Shown one piece after another: positions 23,201-34,200 of a DNA stretch of 64,000 nt. The number at the start of each line of letters is the position of its first letter. The stretch's first letter is position 1. The DNA is taken from assembly GCF_000204055.1 (NCBI RefSeq), contig NW_006768780.1:1039539-1103538 (forward strand). Reading direction: 5' to 3'. The stretch is from Melampsora larici-populina 98AG31. Lineage: Eukaryota; Basidiomycota; Pucciniomycetes; Pucciniales; Melampsoraceae. The position numbers and the translations under genes were made by a program. A model generated the notes under the pieces. It saw only the letters and a list, made by a program, of their open reading frames with translations. It was not told where the DNA came from and made no database searches.

Positions 23201-24330
23201 AATGCGCGCTGGACAAATAAACCAAAATTTCATATGCTCACTCATCTACCGTATTCAATTGAATGGTATGGACCTTCTCCTCTCTTTTTGACCAAACTTT
23301 TTGAAAGCTTTAATTCACTCAAACCATCTAGCACCTGGACGTGATATTGGAAATTGTTTCAACAGCTATAAATTGATTGTTCACATTCTTTTGGGTGGGA
23401 CATGGTATGATCGGAAGCTTTGTCAACGGGTCTCGGCTGGAAGTGAAGTTCTGAAATTGTTTTCAACTAACAAAAACCTTCAACGTTCTCTTGGTGTGAA
23501 TACTGCTTGGAACGTGAAACAAGGCTTGCGTGTGAAAGGTACTTGGTTTCCTTTGAAATACAATAGAGCTAGATAGAAATCATCACATCATTAATTCAAC
23601 TTTCAATCAGTCACTCAAAACCGAAATCCGGAAACTGCACCCAATGATCTACCAGATTTCTTCTCTATTAATCGTCCCAATGAAAACTGGGAGCGTGTGA
23701 CTCATCTAATCTTACCTAATGATCAAAAGGTTGAGGATCATACATTTCTATGGGTCCGTGAAATTTCCCTATGATGTCAAACACTGTGCTAACTCCTTTT
23801 AAAACATTCTTCAGGTCAAATCAGCCAATCAAGTATCTGATGAACTGATTGTGCGTGTCAAGAGTATGTGGAAGCCTGCCGGCAAGGAAGCAGCGGCGTG
23901 TATAATTGAGGTGAAGACATGCACTCAAGGAGGCATTCATCCATTTTACTCAATGTGTGAGATTACAAAGACGGATGATTCAGTGTTCCTCAAGCCAAAT
24001 GTATGTCATTTTTCCTGAACTGAACTTCTCACATAAATTATCTCTTATATTGTTTCACCGAGAAGGCCCTCAAAATAGTTTTGAATGTTCAACATAACTG
24101 CCACAATGGCAAGTGCATACCTGGTTCCACAAAATTTAAACAAGTTGAACGTCAAGATACCACCATTCCACTACATCACATTGTTCATACTCAGAATCAG
24201 ACATACATCCTGAACTCAGCTGTAAGACCTATGGTCATTACACATACACATAGTCAATACTTCCAATTATTAAAACTTAGATTCAATACCTTAAGACAAT
24301 TATATAGTTCTTTCAAATCTCGTTATTGAT
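20201..24330 (+). pseudogene. Degenerate Plavaka (CMC-type) transposase
   Basis: Several plus-strand segments match the Plavaka/CACTA-like transposase of basidiomycetes in order. They are an N-terminal zinc finger (YECTLCGRTPFKDYVKHSAS); SYGWYPFKKKE near 20820; the core IPITLYSDDTSGNQSKKYNC and SNVASALELGEPIVDELT (21880-22072); GDSPMHAEICNCINPG with a following CxxC (22220-22300); GFDGHHDTPVEALHVYLLG (22790-22850); KFHMLTHLPYSIEWYGPSPL (about 23230); and HLAPGRDIGNCFNSYKLIVH (23320). Stops interrupt it (for example after STITA near 22925) and frames shift, so it is dead. A repeat related to the LTR in the LINE interrupts it after LANPYIKTEE at about 21262. Some gaps are probably introns. Family assignment is firm, boundaries are not. 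Confidence 0.82.
21262..21480 (+). repeat. Fragment of the same LTR-type repeat as 16053-16882, inverted orientation
   Basis: The segment from GAGGAGTCAATGGTGACGTG to CCTTATACTAAATGTCTCC is highly similar to the reverse complement of about 16460-16690, including the TATA-like CTTATATACC. It sits inside the Plavaka relic. Its ends were not resolved. Confidence 0.75.
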
Positions 24331-24341
24331 ACTGGTTCCTT

Positions 24342-24481
24342 AGAGATATTGGGACTGATCTCCCACCCCTCATCCTTCGGAACCAGGTAACGTCATATTA
24401 TCTTTTATTACTTTCATCTATATAGGTTGTACGGATAGAGATATCGGGACTGATCTCCCACCCCTCATCCTTCGGAACCAG
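24342..24481 (+). repeat. Pair of 45-base direct repeats
   Basis: AGAGATATTGGGACTGATCT... at 24342-24386 recurs at 24437-24481 with a single change (ATT to ATC). The spacing is 95 bases. It lies just after the Plavaka relic and may be part of its 3' end. Confidence 0.75.
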
Positions 24482-24958
24482 CTGTGTTCACGTTAGGAAT
24501 TGTTGAAATTACAGATCAGGTCTCTTGGGTTCTAGAAAACCCTGCTGTGTCCCACAGCGTCCCGTCTCGTGTCTAGTGAAGGTTTCAAACCTTACATCAG
24601 CATCTTTTTACTCTGCAGAAATTCATCAGGAATTGGCTAACATCAATCAAGTAGAAGTCAAACCAGAAGGCTGAGTCAAGCCATTGATGTTGGACTGAAA
24701 AAATGGAAAGACAAAAAGGCCAAAAAAACAAAAAACTGATAGTTTATGTGTGATACACTTGTATTGCTCAATTTGAGCGTTTTTTAGGTGCAAGAATAAT
24801 TTATCTCTTCTTTACTTTGCTCAATAAATCATTTCAAAATATGGTGTTCAAGAGTCTTTTGACTTATCACAAGTTTATAATTGCCATAATGATTGAGGTT
24901 GGAGTCAAATAGCAGACACTCGACCTTTCACCTGTTAAAAAATCACAAGTGTAACAGG

Positions 24959-25774
24959 CACTACAAGAAAGATAATATTTTCTGGGCAGAAAATTAAATT
25001 ATTGATACACAAAAATATTGAGAGGCCAGGAGGAGAGCAAAAAATGGATAAAAATATGTGTCTTGTTCCCTGCGTTGAGAACTTCACTCTGCATATTTTT
25101 CCGTATTTTTACAGTCCATATTGATAAGTGTACTAACAATAAACCTTCACAGTCATCCAATTACAACCTGTAACAAGCACTGAAATTTGGCTCATTAGTG
25201 TTTAGAGAAACTTTTGATTTCTGGAAATACTCATAACTGTTTCAATTCCGGTGCAAAACGCTCGATTTTGGGTGCATTGGTAAGCTGGAATTGTCCTCCA
25301 AATAGTTCATAATAGGACTACACAGCATGCTGGTCTGCTAAAGAAGATATCATCTTTTTTATAAATTTGTACATACAGATCCATAGAATGATTGTCATAC
25401 TAGCTACATAGTTCTTAATCTTATGAAAGTTCGAGAGGAAGAGTTCAGCTTTCTAATGCACTTAAAATTGAGTGTTTTGAGGCAGATTTGACAAAGTTAT
25501 AAGTGTTTTCAGAAATCAAAAGTTTCTCTAAACACTAATGAGCCAAATGTCAGTGCTTGTTACAGGTTGTAATTGGATGATTATGAAGGTTTATTGTTAG
25601 TACACTTATCAATACGGACTGTAAAAATATGGAAAAATATGGAGAGTGAAGCTCTCACCACAGGGAACAAGACGCATGTTTTTATTTATTTTTTGCCCTT
25701 CTCCTGGCCTCTCAATATTTTTGTGTATCAATAATTTAATTTTCTGCCCAGAAAATATTATATTTAGTGTAGTG
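24959..25774. mobile_element. Non-autonomous foldback element with CACTA tips
   Basis: Outer arms of about 285 bases (24959-25250 and 25490-25774) are inverted copies with small differences. The left tip is CACTACAAGAAAGATAATAT and the right tip, inverted, CACTACACTAAATATAATAT. AGG lies immediately outside both ends, fitting a 3-bp CACTA-type duplication. The centre shows no coding capacity. The similarity may extend outward past the tips (CGACCTTTCACCT on the left against TGACCTTCCACCT inverted on the right), so the AGG duplication is not certain. It lies 600 bases after the Plavaka relic and could use its transposase. Confidence 0.75.
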
Positions 25775-26012
25775 AGGTGGAAGGTCAACACATCATCTTC
25801 AAAAGACTTTATAATTCAATAATTTTCCTCGAGCTTCCTTCATCTCCATCACCTTCACTCTTGACCATTGATTTTGGCACTCTGTCTTTCAACCACACTT
25901 CACCTTGAACCTCAAGTTCAATTCATCATATCTCACCCTTCAAGCTCAAATCTCTATATAACAACCTTAAAACCACCTTCAAATCTCTTGACCATCAAAC
26001 TCTCTTTTTCTC

Positions 26013-27961
26013 ATGTCACATGGTGGTTCTGCCCCATATGATTATGGGCCTCACAGAAATGGTCCTCCACCAGGTCCTGCTTTTGGTATAACTTTGACAC
26101 TGTTCTTTTTACTTTTTCTTTAACATCTCACTGACAAATCTCTTTGAAAGGTCCACCCTTGAACTCCAATGAGCACAACTCAAACCAGTATGGCCCAAAT
26201 TCTTTTTCACTCAGGAAGGTCAATTCAATCCTTACTTGGGACCCAGCAACCCAGGGGGTCATAGGAACCCGACCAATTTACCACATCAATTTCCCAATCC
26301 CCATCGTAATTTTGTCTCTGTTTTTCACTTTGACAATCTTATTCCTGACTTAAATCCTTTTGTAGGTTGTGTACAATCATCAGACCAGCAGAATCACTGA
26401 TCATTGTCTCCCTTGGATGAACAAATGTCTCAGAGCCTTCAAACAAATCCTCACTATCGCACCAACACCAATCAAAACTTATCCATGTCTAACCCAACTC
26501 AATCAATACCTCTTCCAGTTTTTGACACTCTCAACACTCAAGCTCAACTGACCAATGAAAACCAAGAGTGTGCACAAATTGTTAGTAATGTAAGATGTCT
26601 TTGTCTCATGGGATGTGTTGATATCAATTGGAAATCAATAACAAATATGCTTTATCAGTGAATGGAGAATGATTCTTCCTTGATTGGCCTGGTTGTATAC
26701 ACAGCCCAGTGCCATCAAGAGATTGTTCAGAAAATCAAAGAACTCTCAGCTTCCACTCCTTCTCCGACTCATGATACACCAAGCACCAACACCTCAGATG
26801 TTCTTGTTCCGCGGTGGAAACCCAGGGAGGAGCTCAAGGTCAACTCGCTTTTTGTTCTTCTTCCTACAGTGTTATTGAACTAACTTGGTTGCTATAGAAA
26901 TTTTGTACGGATGCGCTCCTAGAGTCTATTGGTAATCCTGACCTTCAAGCATACACCAATACCAAAGGTGTAATAACCCTGGCAGGCCAGAAAAAGACAC
27001 TTAGTCAGTCATTAGAGATGGTTGTTACTGTAAGGCTTTGAATGACTATCTTTTAATCTTACCTTTAATTGACTCCCCTACTTTTCTGATCCTATAAGCT
27101 TTGAATGCAAAATCAAGATCCTGCTTGGAAGGCCAGAAACTTTCCGACTGGATCTGAAGCTCGGTTTCCCAAGGAAGTTGTCAATCACATCAAGCAAAAA
27201 GCCAAAAGCACTCGAGAGCACTTACATGCTATTGTACACATCTTTCCCTCTGACCACAAGCTCTCGCTGACATATCTATCTGTTCCTCTAGCTCCGCCAC
27301 AATGCTAGCTCCAAACACGACTCTACAGACAACCCACTTCCAACTTTACAAGACCTCTTCGTCTCAGTCAGTCCACCTCTGTTTCTAACACCTCTTCTAT
27401 TAAAGCTAATATGCTGACATGTAGTCTATCATACTTTACATAGATGTCCGACTTTCCTGGTCTTGGCAGACAAACTACTACTGATAAAGAAGTCATAAAA
27501 GAAGGCACAAACAACCTCAGTAAAAAATCACGCTACACATATCTGGTGGGTAACCTTCCATTCTACCTCTATAGATTTTGTCTTGTTCTTCCCTGATGAA
27601 CATCTCCCTTTGCAGAGAATGGAAGCTGTCTTTCTTGAGGTTACTACCCAAGGAAACGGGTCTGCCATCTGGAAAACTGTTGACCAGCGCTTAGGTAACC
27701 TGCAATTGAACGGGGCCCGATTCACCAAAGCGTGAGTTGTTTGCTTACTGTTTTGTTCCACAGTTACTGATCTCTTCTCACAGCTTCTACAAGCTCATTC
27801 TTGATGAAGACAAACGTCTCTTCAATGGCCAAACCACCCTTGCAGATCTCCAAGCACTCACAGACTACAGACTACCAAATAACGAACGTGTCAACGCAGT
27901 GATGTCCGCCTTACCAATACTCACCTCTTCAAATCAACAAACTAACACTACAGAAGCTTGA
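26013..27961 (+). pseudogene. Multi-exon orphan gene with a probable frameshift
   Basis: It starts MSHGGSAPYDYGPHRNGPPP and ends at the TGA at 27959-27961. Exon-like segments separated by plausible GT-AG introns read GPPLNSNEHNSNQYGPNSFS (26153), MSPLDEQMSQSLQTNPHYRT (26404), QCHQEIVQKIKELSAS (26700), CTDALLESIGNPDLQAYTNT (26905), DPAWKARNFPTGSEARFPKE (27115), MSDFPGLGRQTTTDKEV (27444), AVFLEVTTQGNGSAIWKTVD (27620) and LILDEDKRLFNGQTTLADLQ (27792). Near 26205 the Pro/Gly/Asn-rich reading switches frame (SFSLRK to GQFNPYLGPSNPGGHR) at a short T run, as if one T were missing. I do not recognise the family; it may be a multicopy rust family. Exon borders are approximate. Confidence 0.5.
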
Positions 27962-30175
27962 GGTACCTCGATTATTGTCACATATTTAATTCATCATTTA
28001 TCACATGTATATTAGAATTCTCCATCCTCCATAGTTTGTACATATGTTATTTTTCTGTTTCCTATGTATCATTTCCATTAACCAATGGAGCAATACAAAA
28101 ATATGTTTGTTTGCCCATAATCAAAGTAAAAAGCTTAAAGCGAGTAAAGCTGCGACCGCTCAGAGCCAGCTGAACCCAAATTGATGGTTTTTCCAAACCG
28201 TCTACAGGCCATCCAGCAACCAATAACAGCCCAGTTGACCGATGTGGAAATCAGAATTGGGGTAACCCCATTATTTTATTAACTTTCATTTTAAAATACG
28301 AGAAACTACATTTTTTAGAACATTACATCAATAATGTGTTTTTAAATTAGTTCTTTATTTAGTTCATTTCTTTTTTTTTCATTTTCTTTCTCTCTTTACT
28401 TAATTTCAATTTTCAATTTTCAATTTTTATTTTTTATCTTATTTAGTTTGATCATATATGTCAAGTTTTATTATGTGAAGTGTTATATTTTTATTTCTCT
28501 ATTTTTCTTTTTATGGGTTATGTAGTTTGATGGATGAGGTGTAGTGTAAAATGAAGTCAAATTTCGAATTTATGGGTTTAGAGGTTATGTGTAGTTGAAT
28601 GTTGTATGGGTTACATAGGGTGTACAGGCTTAAACTTGAAATTTCGAATTTTATGGGTTTAAAAAGTCATGGTTACAGATGTGTATGGTTTTAACAAGTT
28701 ATGTGTAGAGGAATCATGGTTTTGAGGTATGGGTTTAAATAAGGCTGAATTTCGAAAATCCAGCAACTCAGACAGATGGTGGTAAACTGGGGTGGTGGTA
28801 AACTGGGGTGGTAAACTGAAAAAGCAAGTAGGGATCGGTGTGAAATTATAAATTCATCAGATTATCAAACACCAATATTGGCAAATACAAAATCACAAAT
28901 GAAAAGGATGATTTTGAAACTCGAAAATGGCTTTCAAAATTCCATAAAAGGCTCCATTTTCAATCATGAGACTTTATTTCAAATGTACTACATCAGTTTT
29001 TTAGAGGGTAAATCATGTGGAAGGCATCATATGGGCGCATCTGAGCATGAAAAATCAATTATAAACCATATACAGCATTATCAGTGGTAATATCAGGTGG
29101 TAAACTGGGTAAATTCAATTTCGAGTATTTTCACATAAAATCGAATTTCATTTTAAGGGTACAACCAATAGAGTTAGAGTTTAGCTTGGCTGAGAAAAGT
29201 TGTAGAGCGGAAGCAGACCTTTTTTTCTGTCTATTCAGATTTTTGATACAGTCCCTATTTCTTATCTTTTTTCAGGTTTTAAGGGTAAATTGGCGGATTT
29301 TTCAGTTTTTGTGGTAAACAGCTCAGTTTTGATGATAAATGTGTGCTTGAAAATTTGTGAATGATACATGTGGGTGAGTTGAAGATGTTTATCAATTTTA
29401 ATTTGGGGGTTGTTCAATGAATTGTGTGTGAAAAAGTTGTTTGAAGGTGGATTTCGAGTTTGAGGGTTGTTTTTGTCTTACTTTCTTTTTTTGTGTGTGT
29501 TTCAATTTTGATATAGTCAAGGGTCTCTTTTCTTCCCCTTTGGGAGCCTTTTAGTTAGCAAAAATAATTACTAGATTTTTAGAATAAGCTTTTATCTTTT
29601 ATTATTATCATTCAGGTAAACAACTAATGAGAGTTGGAATTTTATAATAATAAGACCCTTATTCATCTTTTAATTAATTTCTTGTTGAGTTGTAAGCTCA
29701 TTTGCTCATTTGGAAGGTGCCTGAGTGCGCCTAGATTGTGCTATTTTTGAAGTTATTGTCCTATTTCGGCCTGGTTCTTATTAATTCAAAGACTTGAAGG
29801 TCTTAAATTTAATTCATTGATAATCAAAGTCCCTGTTTAAGAAGGGCATTTCTTTCTTTGATTGAAGTCTTTCAATTCACCATCTCAAGACTTATTTCTC
29901 TTTTGATTGTGTGTGTTTGTTGATTTGTGTCTTCATTCCTCCCCTTCTTGGCTCTGCTTTCAGCTGTGTACTGAAAGAGTTCTACACCGACCAATCAAGA
30001 GATTGATTGATCTATCAAAACAAGCTGTAATCTGAGCGCTGGATGGTCAAATGGCAATCAAATGGCCCATCTTATGGCCGCAAGCCAATCTTGCCATTTG
30101 ATTTCCATGCTTGTGACCGTTCTGAGACCGCCGTCCACCACCAAGCAAATCTCGCCATACGGCGGTCATTTCCGC
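27962..30175. other. Long AT-rich intergenic stretch
   Basis: No gene is supported. GGTGGTAAACTGGGGTGGT-type short tandem repeats lie at about 28780-28820 and recur singly near 29095. Repeated phrases such as AATTTCGAATTTATGGGTTT occur at 28560 and 28640. The last 150 bases contain CAAATGGC / GCCATTTG inverted words, perhaps the left end of hAT copy 3. Confidence 0.4.
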
Positions 30176-33100
30176 TCAACAAAAGATGATCTCCATTACC
30201 CCGTGGTTTACACTGTCAATATAGAGTTGAAGTGATTTTGTCGCTTCTGCAAAATCCCCGTCCGGTACTACTCCCTCCTTTAGCCAAGCCTGAGCGCCCA
30301 CAAGCCGCTCCATTGTCTTAGGGAGCATCCCACCTTGTGAAGGGGTGCAGATATCAGTAGCCGCCAAAAATGTCCGTTTGCAGGCACACGACGTGGCCAA
30401 AACCGACAGGTAATCACGTGCGAGATGAGCAAGAATGGGGAATTTGTGTTGATGTTCCTGTCAAAAACGAAATAAATTAGAATGTGGCAGTGAAAAGGTA
30501 GTACTAGCAAAAGAGATACTAACCTTCCATCAATCCAAAGGGGTTTGGCCCTTATTGATTGGGCATTTCCCATTGAGATAATCTTCAAGCTTAGTATTGG
30601 CCTTATAATTAACTGCGTCTGCAACTCCAAATATGTCAAATTCGTCAAGGTGGGTCAAAGCAGGTTCATCATCAGTTGGTGGACTTTCCTGTTGCTCCTC
30701 TGATTCATCCAAGTGACTCTTGAACGCTTCCTCAATAGCAATATTAGCAGCTTCTTCTTGTTTGGGTTAAAACTTGGTGAAGAACTTCCCTCGAAGGCAA
30801 GGGTTAAGTATGGTAGCCAATACAATACTTTGGCATTTGACCACTTTGTCACAGTATTTCGAAAGCCAATTAATCATCTCTTCAATTGCCTTTGTGATGC
30901 TTGGTTAATCAGACGATTCAGTTTGAAGGGCCTTCAGTTCGGAAATGACACGCTGGTATTCAGCCAGCACAATACAACCGGTGGGTCCATTACCCTCGAC
31001 TTGTGCTGTAGCTTCTACAAAGGTCTACCAGAATTTATTGGAAGTTAAACACCAGGTATGTCACAGTCAGCTAGTCCTATAGAAAAAGGTCAATGTGCTC
31101 ACCTTCAATACTTTATTGACAAGTTTGACTGCATTCCATTCAGCCGGTGAGATCGTTACCCCCTTGAAAAAACATGCCTTGTGATCCGCCGCTAGCATCG
31201 AGTCAATTACCTGTAGATACAGTGTGTCAGATGATAATCAAGATGATAGACAAGAATGAAATGAATGAAAATATAAGATAGGGAAAACATACCTCATGAG
31301 CCTCACATGCCACCTTCCGGCTCTGGTAGTGGCTATTCCACCGAGTCTTGCAAGGACGCATGAGCATTTGCCCTTTGTATCCCATCCGAGTAGCTCGTGA
31401 CTTGAAATCACAGCGCCTGGCTGCGCTGCTGGCGATTTGACCACTAACTGTATCGACCTGCATAGAAAATCAGTTCAATGAGATCTTTATCAAAAAAATA
31501 AGTGAAGAAGAAAAACAAAAAGAAATTCAAAGAAAGAGAAGAGCAAAAATATATATAAAGAAAGACAAAGTGACAGAGCTTGCCTTCACAAGTGCAACAG
31601 CAACCAGATCCTCCTTGTCACAAACATCATTCTGGGGTTGATCCTCATCATCATCAACCCCGTCAGGATTTTCAGGTAAGCCTTCATCAGATTCATCTTC
31701 TTCGTCAGAATCCTCTTCATCCATTTCAATAGCATCATCGCCATTATTAACCTGAAGAGACAGAATAGGGAGAGCGACGCCGTGTGGAATTGTTGATTTG
31801 GTGGTGGTAACCTTCTGACCAAGGACTTTGAGGCCATGCCCGACTGTGAGATTCAGTTTGTGGGCATAGCAGCGGATATGGTGAACTGAACTATCCCAAG
31901 TCACTGGATTGTTGGCAGTTGCAAACATAGATTTGAGTTCCAGAGCCATAGGATTGTTATTTCCGCCACTGTCGGTAGTTTGGCATAACATGTAAGAGAA
32001 GTAAAGTGATGGTTAGCCAAATGGTACTTTAGAACAGAGTGGATATGAAAATATACAATGAGAAAGATATAAAAAGATATGAATGTGAGATGAATGTGAG
32101 ACTTATCTTTTCATGAAGACCGTGTCGAGTTAAGAACTGTCCGATTGGTCTTGCCAAGAGAGCCCCAAAGTGCCTCCAAGCAACCATCTTCAAAGTTGGG
32201 TGAGTCGATTTATAATTCCAGTTTTCGTTGATGTAGTTTGCGGTTGCTCCGATAAAGGCGTAGTGATTACCTTTAGTAGTCCAAACGTCGTGAATTAGGC
32301 AGAATTTGCCTTTATTCATCTGTTCAAATACAAATTATAAATGATATCAATAGAAATATAAATCAGGAGAAACAAATTTACTTAAATTGCTTACCTTGAT
32401 GGTATTGATAGCTTTATTGTGTAAGTCCGAGTAAAGTATGACCGACTGTTGTGCGTCCCACATCCTGGGACGTACCACAGCACCTCAATTGATTGTATGG
32501 AAAGCTGCTCGAAGGGTTGGGTCTTCAAATCGAGCCCAAGGGAGGGAATGCCAAACAACCCATAATACCAAGAGCATGTTCAGAAGGTCAACCGTAAACG
32601 TAGGCCCACTGATAAAGTCAGATAATGTTCCTCTGTCAAGTTTATCAACCATCTCCTGCTTGTCATGATATGAAGGAGGGAGGGACATGCCAGCAGTGAT
32701 GGCCTTATGTCGCTATTTGCACTGAGGAGGAGCTGCGCTGCCATTGCGATGGCCCCGTAAGTTGAAATAAGAGGTTTCGGTTTTGTCGCCTGTGAAAGTT
32801 TTGTGACAAAAGCAACACTTGTACATGCGGCCCTTGAAACCAAAGGAAAACTTGATGGTTAGTAAAATATAGAGACAGAGAAAAAATAAACTTACATTGG
32901 GTGGATGAAAATAATCCAGAAGCTCCTTCACATCATCGGTCCGAGCCTCATTGTAGCCAGGTTCTTTGTTGGATTTGATGAACTCTACTTTGCTGTCGGA
33001 CTCTTGAGACACATTGATATCTTCTGGTACTTCAAAGAACGACAGTAAACGATAGGAAGAAACAGGTATAGAGTAAACGATTAGAAGAAAAATTTAAAAA

Positions 33101-33755
33101 CCATGAAATAGATGAAGGTAATATTAAAACTTACATCTGTGTTCGATTTCTTTGACTTTGATGTTTGAGTTATGCTGCCTGAGAGACTTCCTGTTGGCAA
33201 TCTGGCACAATTGCTAGTTGACAACCAAGCCTGGAAGTGATAATAAGAACATATAACAATTAGTTCTCCAAAGAAATTAGCAAGAAAAATATAAACATCA
33301 CGAAAAAGATGAATGAAAGAGTAGGACGTACATTGACATTTGATTTCTTTGATTTTCGAGGTGTGCCGCCCAATAGACTTCCTGTTGGCAACCTGGCACG
33401 TTTGCTAGTTGTCGACCGAGTCTAGAAGTATTCACAATATCATGTATCAGTTAATTCTCCAAATCGTTCTTGGATATCAAGCAACTTGGCATACCTTCTT
33501 GCCTTTTGAAACAGGTGTTGTCTTTTTTCTGATGGGCAGTCGAGGCAAAGCAGGACAATGGGAAAGGTTGTTTGGATTGCCATCGTCAGGAGTTGTTTGT
33601 TGAGTAAGGGCCATACGCGAGTCGTTCGGAGTAATGATGAACCCTGGCTGTGTGCAAATAGGGCTTGCCGGCCAAAGGGTTCTAGTGGAGGTCTGTCCTG
33701 GAATCTGGAGCCTACTTTGGGATCCGGTTTGGGATGAGGATTGGGAGAGGGGCAT
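30176..33755 (-). pseudogene. hAT transposase, copy 3, at least four nonsense codons
   Basis: It starts at the ATG near 33755 (MPLSQSSSQTGSQSRLQIPG). The order is: a duplicated basic exon (ARLPTGSL twice, 33130-33425); a BED-type finger (MYKCCFCHKTF, FNLRGHRNGS, QC); a helical part; LIHDVWTTKGNHYAFIG (first Asp) near 32270; TTDSGGNNNPMALEL after the intron at 31992-32106; an acidic insert; and the C-terminal dimerisation domain (FPILAHLARDYLSVLATSCA near 30430). In-frame stops lie at 32713-32715, 32485-32487, 30767-30769 and 30530-30532; the last replaces the first Trp of the LDWWK motif seen in copy 2. It cannot make a full transposase, although its splice sites look preserved. Confidence 0.8.
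31992..32106 (-). other. Candidate AT-AC intron in hAT copy 3
   Basis: On the minus strand the exon ends CATGAAAAG, the interval begins ATAAGT, contains GCTAAC (branch-like) and ends CTCTTAC before ATGTTATGCC. Position and phase are as in the other two copies. Length is 115 bases. Confidence 0.55.
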
Positions 33756-34016
33756 GGTGGTGATTGAAGTGAAAGTAGATGAGAAGATCAGAATGTATTT
33801 GGTTCAAAGGTGAAGAAACGATTTGACAATAAAAAAAACTCACCTTTCCATACTAAAGGATTGAATTGAGATCCAACCACATTCTGGCCATAGGTGATAG
33901 TTCTTCCAGGGGCTGTTGTAGCTGTGGTTGAGTGTGCCACCTTCCATATTGGGAAGGTGGATCGTTCGTGGAGGTGTTGAGCTTGCAAGTCAAACACAGG
34001 GATAGGCAGCTGGCTA

Positions 34017-34055
34017 GGTTCACTCCGCAATATATAGAATATATCGGAGTGAACC
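34017..34055. repeat. Perfect 11-bp hairpin with AT-rich loop
   Basis: GGTTCACTCCG (34017-34027) pairs exactly with CGGAGTGAACC (34045-34055) around a 17-base AT-rich loop. It lies next to the GC-rich end of hAT copy 3. Confidence 0.8.
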
Positions 34056-34200
34056 AAAATTGTGTTGCGGGTTTCTGAGAACCCACTTTTTTGGCCCCGG
34101 ATTGCGCTGCGCTGGCTCTGCTATATATTGCGGAGCCAAGAACCGCACCTCAACCGCACCGCAAACACTATAAGTTGCGGAGCGGTCCCGGTATTGGCCA

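Larger units (their letters stand above)
30176..34200 (-). mobile_element. hAT DNA transposon, copy 3, decayed
   Basis: A hAT transposase with several nonsense codons is followed on its upstream side by a GC-rich block (34075-34190) containing GCGCTGCGCTGG, TTGCGGAGC and GGTGCGG words, like the subterminal blocks of the other copies. I could not pair TIRs, so both borders are approximate. The left end may reach into 30040-30175. Confidence 0.7.
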
